Positions 1-7,437 of a stretch of 8,839 nucleotides of DNA are shown here, piece after piece. A program made the translations under genes and the position numbers. The DNA is taken from assembly GCA_937907205.1 (NCBI GenBank), contig CALESE010000018.1:1-8839 (forward strand), in the 5' to 3' direction. Origin of the DNA: an uncultured Romboutsia sp. (GTDB lineage: Bacteria > Bacillota > Clostridia > Peptostreptococcales > Peptostreptococcaceae). The notes beneath the pieces were generated by a model. That model was not told the DNA's origin, made no database searches, and saw only the letters and a program-made list of their open reading frames with translations. Within the stretch, counting starts at the first letter, position 1. Each line of letters opens with the position of its first letter.

Positions 1-49
1 CTATTTTTTTATATATTTTTATGTGTTGCACTTAATATGATAATTTATC
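1..49. repeat. Left copy of a perfect 49-bp terminal inverted repeat
   Basis: Bases 1-49 are the exact reverse complement of 8788-8836; the match breaks at base 50. The repeat contains a TTGCACTTAATATGATAA core and a T-rich outer part. Read outward from the window, both copies start GATAAATTATC (itself palindromic) and continue ATTAAGTGCAACAC. No transposase gene lies between the copies. The simplest reading is that both ends of the window run into copies of one multicopy element, such as an insertion sequence end or MITE. GTGCAACA-type ends occur in some Firmicutes insertion sequences (IS30 or IS1182 kinds come to mind), but I cannot assign a family. Confidence 0.9.
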
Positions 50-51
50 AT

Positions 52-89
52 ATAATAAAAATAAGACTGCTAAATTTAGCAGTCTTATC
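52..89 (-). terminator. Intrinsic terminator of the mutS-mutL-miaA-hfq operon
   Basis: Bases 61-88 form a perfect 28-bp palindrome (core AAGACTGCTAAATTTAGCAG), which folds to a stem of about 12 bp with a tight AATT loop. On the minus strand it is followed by TTATTTTTATTATAT, a good U-tract. It begins about 12 bases after the hfq stop codon. On the plus strand the palindrome is followed by CATCTATATAAT, so it should terminate mainly minus-strand transcripts. The U-tract ends next to the left terminal repeat. Confidence 0.9.
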
Positions 90-99
90 ATCTATATAA

Positions 100-378
100 T
101 TATCTATTATTATAACTATTACTATAGTTATTATTTCCTTGTTGTGTATTGTTATTTTGTAAGTTTATGTGTCTTGAAGGTAATATAGTTGATACAGCAT
201 GCTTATATATCATATTTTGTTGCTTATTATCTCCTTCTAGCATTATTATATAACTATCAAAACCTTTTACCATACCTTTTACTTGAACCCCATTCATTAA
301 ATAAATAGTTACAGGTATTCTTTCCTTTCTTGCGTTATTTAAGAATATATCCTGTAGATTTAAAGCTGTGTTTTTCAT
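100..378 (-). CDS. hfq: RNA chaperone Hfq
   Basis: Sm-like, ring-forming RNA chaperone that binds A/U-rich RNA and can pair small RNAs with mRNAs in the cytoplasm. The 92 residues hold an Sm1 region (about 8-47, with NNARKERIPVTIYLMNGV and a GFDSYIIML stretch) and the diagnostic Sm2 motif YKHAVSTI at 58-65. The rim-type basic patch RKER lies at 17-20. Residues 70-92 are an Asn/Gln-rich disordered tail, as in related Clostridia. The start is set by GGGAGG (386-391), 7 bases upstream of the ATG. It is the last gene of the operon, 78 bp after miaA, and is followed directly by a strong terminator. The miaA-hfq pairing is conserved in many bacteria. I see no convincing separate promoter in the 78-bp gap. 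Confidence 0.97.
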   Translation of the reverse strand: MKNTALNLQDIFLNNARKERIPVTIYLMNGVQVKGMVKGFDSYIIMLEGDNKQQNMIYKHAVSTILPSRHINLQNNNTQQGNNNYSNSYNNR

Positions 379-456
379 TAGTTATCCTCCCAAATTGAAT
401 TAGTTGTTATTTATATATTTATTTGTATATCTCTATTATCTTCTATTTTATACAAT

Positions 457-1389
457 TTATACCATTTTTTCAATATGATTAATTATTTCTTGTTTAAGTA
501 ATTTTAAGTCACTATATTTATCTAAGTCAAACCACTTAGCATTTTCATATCTTCTAAACCAAGTTAATTGTCGTTTTGCATACCTTCTTGAGTCTCTTTT
601 TATTATTTCTTCAGCTTCATCAAAAGTATATTCTCCATCTAAATACTTTATTATTTCTTTATATCCAATACCTTGCATAGATATCATATCTTTTGTATAT
701 CCCAAATCAAGTAAATTTTTGACTTCTTCAACTAATCCTTGATCCATCATTATATCTACTCTTTTATTTATTCTTTCATATAAATGTTCTCTATCTCTAT
801 TTAAAACTATAATTATAGGTTCATACTTTTCATTATATTTTAAGTCATTAGAAAAATCATTCATTTTCTTTCCACTTAATGCAACTTCTATAGCTCTTAT
901 AACTCTTTTTGTATTATTTTTGTGTATCCTATTAGCACTTTCTTCATCAAGTTTTTTTAATTTATTATACATATGCTCTATACCGTACTCTTTTAGTTCT
1001 TGTGCTAATTTCTCTCTTAGTTCATTGTTAGCATCAGATTTTGCAAATTCCATATTATATATAAGTGAATTTAAGTAAAGGCCAGTTCCTCCAGTAACTA
1101 TTACTTTCTTTCCTTTTTTAGTTATTTCTTCTATACATTTATTAGCTCTTTCTTGAAATTCAGATACAGAAAAAGGATAATCTGGTTTTACTTCATCTAT
1201 TAGATAGTGTTTTACTCCGTCCATTTCTTCATAAGTAACTTTAGCACTGCCTATATCCATATACTTATATATTTGCATTGAATCTGCTGATATTATTTCA
1301 GCATTTAATTCTTTGGCAATGTTTATTGATAAATCTGTTTTGCCTACTGCTGTAGGTCCTGTAAGTATTATAATCGGTGTCTTTTCCAT
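457..1389 (-). CDS. miaA: tRNA dimethylallyltransferase MiaA
   Basis: Transfers the dimethylallyl group of DMAPP to N6 of adenosine 37 in tRNAs that read UNN codons, giving i6A, the substrate for MiaB methylthiolation. The 310 residues match the usual length. Visible motifs are the P-loop GPTAVGKT (11-18), the signature DSMQIYKYMDIGSAK (36-50), GGTGLY (100-105), an NTKRVIRAIEV segment, MQGIGYKEI, and the C-terminal RYAKRQLTWFRR (269-280) used in tRNA and DMAPP binding. The gene is intact. Its AAAGGG ribosome binding site lies in the 12-bp gap after mutL, so translation of the two genes is probably coupled. It is third in the mutS-mutL-miaA-hfq operon. Confidence 0.98.
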   Translation of the reverse strand: MEKTPIIILTGPTAVGKTDLSINIAKELNAEIISADSMQIYKYMDIGSAKVTYEEMDGVKHYLIDEVKPDYPFSVSEFQERANKCIEEITKKGKKVIVTGGTGLYLNSLIYNMEFAKSDANNELREKLAQELKEYGIEHMYNKLKKLDEESANRIHKNNTKRVIRAIEVALSGKKMNDFSNDLKYNEKYEPIIIVLNRDREHLYERINKRVDIMMDQGLVEEVKNLLDLGYTKDMISMQGIGYKEIIKYLDGEYTFDEAEEIIKRDSRRYAKRQLTWFRRYENAKWFDLDKYSDLKLLKQEIINHIEKMV

Positions 1390-1401
1390 AATAACCCTTT
1401 C

Positions 1402-3315
1402 TTAATTCATAATACGCTTAAACATTTTTTCTATTTCTGTTTTTGTAATTTCAACTATTATCGGTCTACCATGAGGGCAAGTAAATGGATTTTTACATTC
1501 TTTCATTTGCTCAAATAGTGATTTTATTTCTAGTTTATTTATTTTGTCATTAGCTTTTATTGCAGCTTTACAAGCCATAGATGCAAATTTTTCGCCTTTT
1601 AATTCATAATTATTTTTAATTTCATCTATATTGTCAATTATTTCTAGTATAAATTTTTCTGATTCTGGAACTCCAAATACTGTTGGAACACATCTTATCA
1701 TTATGTGATTGTTTCCAAATATATCAATTTCAAAACCAAAGTTTTTAAATAATTCTAAATTCTGTTCTACCTTAATCATATCAATATTTGAAAGTTCTAA
1801 AATATCTGGATTAAGTAGCATTTGCATGTTTATATCTGATTTATAAAACTTATCCATATATCTTTCGTATAATACTCTTTCATGTGCAACATGCTGATCT
1901 ACTAGATACATTGATTCATCCTTTGATAATATTATATATGTGTCAAATATTGTTCCTATAATATTATAATCATCTAGTGAAAACTTAGTTTCATCTTTTG
2001 TGTCTTCAAAAAATTTTTCTTGTTTATCTTCTATAATTTGAAGATTATTTTCTTTCTCTACATTATAATCATCTATATAAGTAGTATTTTCACATATTAT
2101 ATCATTTATATATGATGTGTCTTTTTCTTCTTTGTATATATCTTCTTTTTTGTTTAATATTTCATTTACAGATAAAAATGTATCTATTGGCTTTTCACTA
2201 TCAATTTTGATTACTTCAATATTCTTGTCCACTTTTATAGGTGGCTTTTCTAATTTTTTTACTTCAAATTTAGGCTGAATTTGTAAATTTAATTTATTTT
2301 CTTTTACTTCATATTTTCCTATAAGATTTGAATGTAATAATCTACTTCTTAAATAATCTCTAAGTTCTATATATAAATCTTGTTCATTTTCAAATTTTAT
2401 CTCCAATTTAGTTGGATGTATATTAACATCTATATTTGAAGGATTTATTGTAATATTTAAAAAGCATACAGCATGTTTATTTATAGGTATTATTGATTTA
2501 TAAGCTTCACTTATAGCCTCTAGGACTAACTTACTTTTTACAAATCTTTTATTTATATATACATGTTGTAAATTTTTATTTGATCTATATACATTATTGT
2601 TACCTATATATCCACTTAATTTAAAATGTTTACATTCATAATTAATTTCAATAAGATTATTACATACATCTTTTCCATAAATACTTCTTATTACACTTAG
2701 TAATTTTCCATCTCCTGGAGTATTTAGCATAGGCTTATTATTATTTACATATCTAAATTGTACATTAGGATTTCCTATAGCAAGTTTATTTATAAGATCA
2801 CTTATATTTATTGTTTCTGCATGTGTAGATTTTAAGAATTTTTGTCTTACTGGTGTATTATAAAAAATATCTTTAATTGTTATAGTTGTACCATTATTAG
2901 CTCCAACTGGTTCTTTATATATTATTTTTCCACCTTCAACATAAACTTTAGTTCCAACAGGTTCATCTTTTGTTTTTGTTATCATTTCAAGTTTTGATAC
3001 TGCGCATATAGATGCTAATGCTTCTCCTCTAAATCCTAATGAGTATAAATCATATAAATCATCTATTTTACTTATTTTACTCGTAGCATGTCTTAAAAAA
3101 GATTTTTCAACTTCACTTGAAGCTATACCACTACCATTATCCATAATTTTTATAATCTTTTTTCCACCATCTAATATATCTACAACAACCTTAGTTGACC
3201 CTGCATCTATACAGTTTTCTATCAACTCTTTTACAACAGAAGAGGGTCTTTCAACAACTTCTCCTGCTGCTATTTTATTTATGGTTAAATCATCTAATAT
3301 ATTAATTCTATTCAT
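1402..3315 (-). CDS. mutL: DNA mismatch repair protein MutL (endonuclease type)
   Basis: GHKL ATPase that couples MutS mismatch recognition to strand nicking and excision. N-terminal motifs are KELIENCIDAG (29-39, catalytic Glu region and Mg-binding Asn), DNGSGI (59-64), RHATSK (75-80) and GFRGEAL (94-100). A charged, poorly conserved linker runs from about 340 to 450. The C-terminal domain has the metal and endonuclease motifs found in MutL of bacteria lacking MutH: DQHVAHER with E484 (473-484), ACKAAIKAN (581-589) and CPHGRP (613-618). The first motif has Val where DQHA normally has Ala; the D, H and both E residues are kept. The start is set by GGGAGGTG about 8 bases upstream; a nearby ATG at 3317-3319 hits a stop after three codons. 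It is 55 bp after mutS. Confidence 0.98.
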   Translation of the reverse strand: MNRINILDDLTINKIAAGEVVERPSSVVKELIENCIDAGSTKVVVDILDGGKKIIKIMDNGSGIASSEVEKSFLRHATSKISKIDDLYDLYSLGFRGEALASICAVSKLEMITKTKDEPVGTKVYVEGGKIIYKEPVGANNGTTITIKDIFYNTPVRQKFLKSTHAETINISDLINKLAIGNPNVQFRYVNNNKPMLNTPGDGKLLSVIRSIYGKDVCNNLIEINYECKHFKLSGYIGNNNVYRSNKNLQHVYINKRFVKSKLVLEAISEAYKSIIPINKHAVCFLNITINPSNIDVNIHPTKLEIKFENEQDLYIELRDYLRSRLLHSNLIGKYEVKENKLNLQIQPKFEVKKLEKPPIKVDKNIEVIKIDSEKPIDTFLSVNEILNKKEDIYKEEKDTSYINDIICENTTYIDDYNVEKENNLQIIEDKQEKFFEDTKDETKFSLDDYNIIGTIFDTYIILSKDESMYLVDQHVAHERVLYERYMDKFYKSDINMQMLLNPDILELSNIDMIKVEQNLELFKNFGFEIDIFGNNHIMIRCVPTVFGVPESEKFILEIIDNIDEIKNNYELKGEKFASMACKAAIKANDKINKLEIKSLFEQMKECKNPFTCPHGRPIIVEITKTEIEKMFKRIMN

Positions 3316-3323
3316 TCATACAC

Positions 3324-3358
3324 ACCTCCCACCTACGTAGCATTTCGTTCAGTAGGGT
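3324..3358 (-). promoter_or_regulatory. Possible hairpin next to the mutL ribosome binding site
   Basis: The mutS-mutL gap holds a locally GC-richer segment. On the minus strand CCTAC (3356-3352) can pair with GTAGG (3336-3332), closing a 15-base loop that contains the sequence TGAACGAAATGCTAC. A self-complementary CTACGTAG (3333-3340) competes with this stem. The 3' arm runs into GGGAGG of the mutL ribosome binding site. No U-tract follows, so it is not a terminator. It could modulate mutL translation, protect the mRNA or be a small dispersed repeat; all three are inference. Confidence 0.35.
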
Positions 3359-3370
3359 ATTAATATAATA

Positions 3371-6256
3371 TTATTTTAAACTTTTAGCTTTACTTTGAAG
3401 ACTATAAAGTGCATTAATAGCATCAATAGGTGTCATATTTAATATATCTAAATTAAGTATTTCATCATTTAAGCTACTAGATTCTATATTATCAAAAGAA
3501 AGCTGAGTAAGTGCTGTTTCGTCTTCTATAATTTTATTATTTAATTCTTCTTTTAATTTTTTATATTCTTTATTTAATTTATCTAAATCTTTCTTAGTTT
3601 TTTCGCTATATTTAATTAAAAGTTGGTAATCAGATTTTAATGATTCATTTTCAAATTTTTCTTTAGTAGCCTTAACTAATTGTTCTTCTAAAGCTATTTT
3701 ATCTTGTGATACTCTTTCTAGTTCTACTTCTAGATTTTTTATCTTTTCTTCACTTTCATTATCAGTTATTGTACTAAATACTTGTAAATTCTCTTCATTT
3801 ACATATTTATTATCATTTATAGAGACACTATTATATACATGATTTTTTTCCAAATCCTTAAGTATTTCTTTCGATCTATTTATAACTTCATTTGGTAATT
3901 TTGCAAGTTGAGCTACATATATTCCATAACTTTTATCTGCTCCTTGAGGTATTATTTTTCTTAAGAATATTATACCTTCATTGTCTTCTTTAACAGCTAT
4001 CGAATAATTTTTTACATCTTCAAATTCATTTTCTAAATCAGTTAATTCATGATAATGTGTTGCAAATAATGTTTTACATTTTATATTTTTTTGTATATAT
4101 TCAACTATTGACCAAGCTAAGCTTATTCCATCATAAGTACTAGTTCCACGTCCAATCTCATCAAGTATAACCAAACTCTTATCTGTGGCATTTTTAAGTA
4201 TTAATGATACTTCACTCATTTCAACCATAAATGTAGATTGACCTTGACTTAAATCATCACTAGCTCCAACCCTTGTAAATATCCTATCAAGTATTGGAAT
4301 ATCTGCCTTTTCTGCTGGTACAAATGAGCCAATATGAGCCATCAAAGAAATTATTGCAGTTTGTCTCATATAAGTAGACTTACCTGCCATATTAGGTCCT
4401 GTTATTATATTTATTATATTCTCACCAGTATTTAAATAAGTATCATTGGCTACGAAATTTTCTTCTCCAACAATACGTTCAACTACTGGATGACGCCCAT
4501 TTACTATATCTAATTTATTATCTTCATTTATATTAGGCTTTACATAATTATTTATATATGCAACAGTTGCAAGAGATACAAAAACATCTATATTCGCTAT
4601 TATTTTAGCAACAGATTGTATTCTATCAATATTTGAATATATTTCATTTCTTATATTTACAAATATCTCATATTCAAGTGATTTTATTTTATCTTGTGCA
4701 TTAAGTATCTTATCTTCTATTTCTTTAAGTTCTGGTGTTATAAATCTTTCTGCATTACTTAGAGTTTGTTTTCTTATATAACTATTATCAAGTTCTACAT
4801 TAGCTAGTCCAACTTTAGTTATCTCTATATAATATCCAAATACTTTGTTAAATCCTACTTTTAAAGATTTAATTCCTGTTTTTTCTTTTTCACGGTTTTC
4901 TATCTCTTTTATTAAAAATGCTCCATTTTGAGATATATCTCTAAGCTCTTTTAATTCATCATTAAAGTCTGACTTTATTATATTTCCATCTTTAATAGTA
5001 AGTGATGGTTCTTCAAGTATAGCTTCTTCTATTAAATTATATATATCATCTAAATTATCTAAATTTTTTATATATTTTTTAAGTATTTCTGCATTTGATG
5101 AATTTATAATGTTTTTAAGAATTGGTAGTTTCTCAATAGAATTTCTTAAATGTATCATTTCTTTTGGAGTTACTTTATCAAAAGCAATTTTTCCACATAT
5201 TCTTTCTATATCATAAACATTTTTTAATATATCAATTAAGTCTTCTCTTAACATAAAGTCATCTTTTAATTCTTCTATTACATTTAATCTTTCATCTATT
5301 TTAGACTTCTTTACAAGAGGCTCTTCTACATATTTTCTCATAAGTCTTCCACCCATTGCAGTAGAAGTTTTATCCAGTACATGAAGTAGTGAACCTTTCT
5401 TTTTATTTCCTCTTATAGTTTGAGTAAGTTCTAAATTATTTCTTGTAAACATATCTAGCACCATATATTCACTAGAATTGTAAACATTTATAGCATTTAT
5501 ATTAGAAGTTACTTGCTTTTGAGTACTATATATATAGTTTAAAAGTACTGATAAACTTAATCTTATAAGATTTTTATCATCAAATTTTACTCTACTTAAA
5601 TATTCATCACTAAAATATTTACTTAATATATTTGAATCTAAATAACTTTCACTAAAATTTTCATTTACATAGATGTTACTTAAAGTTATTATATTTTGTA
5701 AACTTGGTATAAAGCTTAAGTCATTTATTATTATTTCTGTCGGATGTATTTTTGCAATTTCTTCAACTACTTTATCACTAGTTAAACTTGTTGCATTTAC
5801 CTCTCCTGTACTTATATCTACATAAGTAAGACCTATATTTTCATTTTCTTTATATAAAGATAATAAGTAATTATTTTTCTTATTTTCAAGTAAGCTACCT
5901 TCAAGTACTGTACCTGGTGTTACAACTTGTATTACATCTCTTTTTACTATTCCTTTTACAGATGCAGGGTCTTCTAGTTGCTCACCTATTGCAACCTTAT
6001 ATCCAGCTTCTACTAATTTTGATATATATGAATTGGCACTATGAAAAGGTACTCCACACATAGGAGCTCTTTCTTCTAGTCCACAAGATTTTCCTGTTAG
6101 AGCTATTTCAAGTGTCTTTGAAGCAACTATTGCATCTTCAAAGAACATTTCATAGAAATCTCCTAGTCTAAAGAATAATATACAGTCAGGATACTTGTCT
6201 TTGACTTCAAAATATTGCTTCATCATAGGAGTTAATTTGTTTCTATCTACATTCAT
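3371..6256 (-). CDS. mutS: DNA mismatch repair ATPase MutS (MutS1), with C-terminal coiled-coil insert
   Basis: Recognises mismatches and small loops in DNA and recruits MutL. The mismatch-probing GDFYEMF (Phe34, Glu36) lies in domain I. Connector, lever and clamp regions span about 130-560. The ATPase domain has Walker A GPNMAGKST (620-628), STFMVEM (674-680), Walker B LVILDE (695-700) with GRGTST, and FATHYHEL (731-738). Length is 961 residues, against about 850-880 in many bacteria. The excess is a charged Lys/Glu coiled-coil segment at about 834-915, placed before QLSFDN (918-923), which sits where the sliding-clamp motif is expected. The C-terminal oligomerisation helix (about 937-960, MTPIDAINALYSLQ) is present. 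Long MutS proteins also occur in C. difficile relatives as I recall. The start is supported by AAGGAGG 7 bases upstream. First gene of the operon. Confidence 0.98.
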   Translation of the reverse strand: MNVDRNKLTPMMKQYFEVKDKYPDCILFFRLGDFYEMFFEDAIVASKTLEIALTGKSCGLEERAPMCGVPFHSANSYISKLVEAGYKVAIGEQLEDPASVKGIVKRDVIQVVTPGTVLEGSLLENKKNNYLLSLYKENENIGLTYVDISTGEVNATSLTSDKVVEEIAKIHPTEIIINDLSFIPSLQNIITLSNIYVNENFSESYLDSNILSKYFSDEYLSRVKFDDKNLIRLSLSVLLNYIYSTQKQVTSNINAINVYNSSEYMVLDMFTRNNLELTQTIRGNKKKGSLLHVLDKTSTAMGGRLMRKYVEEPLVKKSKIDERLNVIEELKDDFMLREDLIDILKNVYDIERICGKIAFDKVTPKEMIHLRNSIEKLPILKNIINSSNAEILKKYIKNLDNLDDIYNLIEEAILEEPSLTIKDGNIIKSDFNDELKELRDISQNGAFLIKEIENREKEKTGIKSLKVGFNKVFGYYIEITKVGLANVELDNSYIRKQTLSNAERFITPELKEIEDKILNAQDKIKSLEYEIFVNIRNEIYSNIDRIQSVAKIIANIDVFVSLATVAYINNYVKPNINEDNKLDIVNGRHPVVERIVGEENFVANDTYLNTGENIINIITGPNMAGKSTYMRQTAIISLMAHIGSFVPAEKADIPILDRIFTRVGASDDLSQGQSTFMVEMSEVSLILKNATDKSLVILDEIGRGTSTYDGISLAWSIVEYIQKNIKCKTLFATHYHELTDLENEFEDVKNYSIAVKEDNEGIIFLRKIIPQGADKSYGIYVAQLAKLPNEVINRSKEILKDLEKNHVYNSVSINDNKYVNEENLQVFSTITDNESEEKIKNLEVELERVSQDKIALEEQLVKATKEKFENESLKSDYQLLIKYSEKTKKDLDKLNKEYKKLKEELNNKIIEDETALTQLSFDNIESSSLNDEILNLDILNMTPIDAINALYSLQSKAKSLK

Positions 6257-6305
6257 AACTCAACCTCCTTATTGTTAATGTTGCTTTCTTATTTTATAAA
6301 TAAAT

Positions 6306-6334
6306 ATTATATCATAATTAAAAATTATTATTAA
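6306..6334 (-). promoter_or_regulatory. Predicted promoter of the mutS-mutL-miaA-hfq operon
   Basis: On the minus strand TTAATA (6334-6329) is followed after 17 bases by a perfect TATAAT (6311-6306). A TGA just before the -10 box makes it an extended -10 (TGATATAAT). The predicted start near 6299 gives a 5' leader of about 43 bases containing the AAGGAGG site of mutS. The -35 is only a 4/6 match, but the extended -10 compensates. Predicted from sequence only. Confidence 0.6.
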
Positions 6335-6375
6335 GAGTGTTATAAAATATTGATAATTCATAATAGTATACCATT

Positions 6376-6392
6376 TTTTAACTTGGTTAAAA
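6376..6392. promoter_or_regulatory. Short inverted repeat in the divergent intergenic region
   Basis: TTTTAAC and GTTAAAA, separated by TTG, form a perfect 7-bp inverted repeat about 30 bases upstream of the plus-strand membrane-protein gene. It could be an operator half-site pair or a leader hairpin. In such AT-rich DNA a repeat this short may also be chance. Confidence 0.25.
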
Positions 6393-6423
6393 TATACATA
6401 AATAACTTTATAGGAGAATGTAT

Positions 6424-6888
6424 ATGGATATTTTTATAGCAATTATATTTTTTATTATTGGATTAATTATTTTATCTAATATATTTAAAAAGTTTTTTAT
6501 ATTTGTATTGTTTTCTATTTTAACTTTATTTTTATATATTAATATTGAACTTTCATTTTTAGTTAGTATTATTTTATCTATTATAATATTTAAATGTCTA
6601 AAAGATACTTTATTTAACTTAAAAGTTACATTTAGATATTTATTTAGGTCTAAGTATAAATTTAGAGAAAGATCCCTTGGAAAACTCGTTAGTGTTTTAT
6701 TTGAAATTAATTTTACGATTTTTATATGCTTATCTTATATATTTTTAGCTTCATATGTTCCATATCTTTTTTACATTGAATTTAAATTTATAGCTATCAG
6801 TTTTGTAATTATATCTTTTATTCAAATATTAAAACAATTTATATTAAAAAGAACTTATTCTTATTATCCAAATAGATTTATAAATTAA
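6424..6888 (+). CDS. Uncharacterised small integral membrane protein
   Basis: I do not recognise a family. The 154-residue product is extremely hydrophobic, rich in Ile, Phe and Leu. About five membrane segments are visible, at roughly 2-18, 23-40, 42-58, 91-116 and 119-138. A basic loop (about 60-88, with FRYLFRSKYKFRERS) and a basic C-terminus (LKRTYSYYPNR) suggest these parts face the cytoplasm. There is no signal peptide or catalytic motif. The start at 6424 is preferred over the ATG at 6418: AGGAG (6412-6416) lies 7 bases from the former and only 1 base from the latter. It is the only plus-strand gene, divergent from mutS and convergent with the fluoride operon. I find no convincing promoter upstream. 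A real gene is likely, given one clean frame, a good ribosome binding site and a terminator. Confidence 0.75.
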   Translation: MDIFIAIIFFIIGLIILSNIFKKFFIFVLFSILTLFLYINIELSFLVSIILSIIIFKCLKDTLFNLKVTFRYLFRSKYKFRERSLGKLVSVLFEINFTIFICLSYIFLASYVPYLFYIEFKFIAISFVIISFIQILKQFILKRTYSYYPNRFIN

Positions 6889-6890
6889 TT

Positions 6891-6919
6891 AAAAAATAGA
6901 GGAATAAATTATTCCTCTA
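6891..6919. terminator. Shared terminator between convergent genes
   Basis: TAGAGGAATAA (6897-6907) and TTATTCCTCTA (6909-6919) are perfect 11-bp arms around a single base, giving in practice a stem of about 9-10 bp with a 3-5 base loop. On the minus strand it is followed by TTTTTTAATTAATT, a strong U-tract, so it ends the antiporter operon about 20 bases after the stop codon at 6942. On the plus strand it follows the membrane-protein stop at 6888 by a few bases and is trailed by CTTATATATTA, a weaker tract. It probably works in both directions, better for the minus strand. Confidence 0.85.
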
Positions 6920-6941
6920 CTTATATATTAAAATTTATATA

Positions 6942-7412
6942 TTAATTAGGTAATACTTTTATACACTTATTAAAGTTATCTAATATACTTAAAATATCAT
7001 TTATACTAAGACTATTTATATATATTTCCTTAGGCACTATATCTACTTTATCACCTGCCCATATGGAACAAATGTATATGCTACCTTTTAAGTTTATCTC
7101 CCTTATATAGTTTAATATTTGCTCAGCTCTCTTTTTATCATTGCTACACATAACATTATAAATATATTTTTTATACTTACAACAAGTTAACTCATCTTCC
7201 CATCCATAATCTCTATATATATGAATGTTATTTATGTCATCTTCATTTTCATAATATAATATCTCTAAATCAGTATCAATTTCTTCCCATGTACACCAAT
7301 TTGGTGGTCTTATTCCTTTTGACTTAGCTTCAAGTGCTGTAATCGTCTTACTATTGGTCATATCTACTTCCTGTAATTCAAAGTTTGATGTTATAAAAAT
7401 ATATTTACTCAT
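6942..7412 (-). CDS. Uncharacterised protein, second gene of the fluoride-riboswitch operon
   Basis: I do not recognise the family. The product is a soluble-looking, acidic protein of 156 residues, with no signal peptide or membrane segment. It starts MSKYIFITSNFELQEVD, has a Trp/Cys-containing middle (RPPNWCTWEEID at about 35-46), DYGWEDELTCC (68-78), and an alternating helix/strand C-terminal half (KRAEQILNYIREI, then SIYICSIWAG). Six cysteines are scattered and form no clear metal-binding pattern. The start at 7412 is chosen because GGGAGG (7418-7423) lies 5 bases upstream; a longer frame from 7445 would overlap the antiporter stop and has no site. It begins 25 bp after the antiporter with no terminator or promoter between, so it is probably co-transcribed and fluoride-controlled. 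A role in fluoride tolerance is inference from position only. Confidence 0.8.
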   Translation of the reverse strand: MSKYIFITSNFELQEVDMTNSKTITALEAKSKGIRPPNWCTWEEIDTDLEILYYENEDDINNIHIYRDYGWEDELTCCKYKKYIYNVMCSNDKKRAEQILNYIREINLKGSIYICSIWAGDKVDIVPKEIYINSLSINDILSILDNFNKCIKVLPN

Positions 7413-7437
7413 ATTATCCTCCCTATATTTATTGGCA

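Noticed and set aside
379..456. Separate hfq promoter in the miaA-hfq gap
   Set aside because: A TTGTAT and several TATA-like hexamers exist, but none pair with correct spacing; AT-rich noise is a sufficient explanation.
3317..3319. Alternative ATG just upstream of the mutL start
   Set aside because: It is in another frame and meets a stop after three codons.
6335..6411. Promoter for the plus-strand membrane protein (TTGATA at 6350, TATACA at 6393)
   Set aside because: No -35/-10 pair with 16-18 base spacing; not reported as a feature.
6418..6423. ATG at 6418 as start of the membrane protein
   Set aside because: Only 1 base from AGGAG; the ATG at 6424 has normal 7-base spacing in the same frame.
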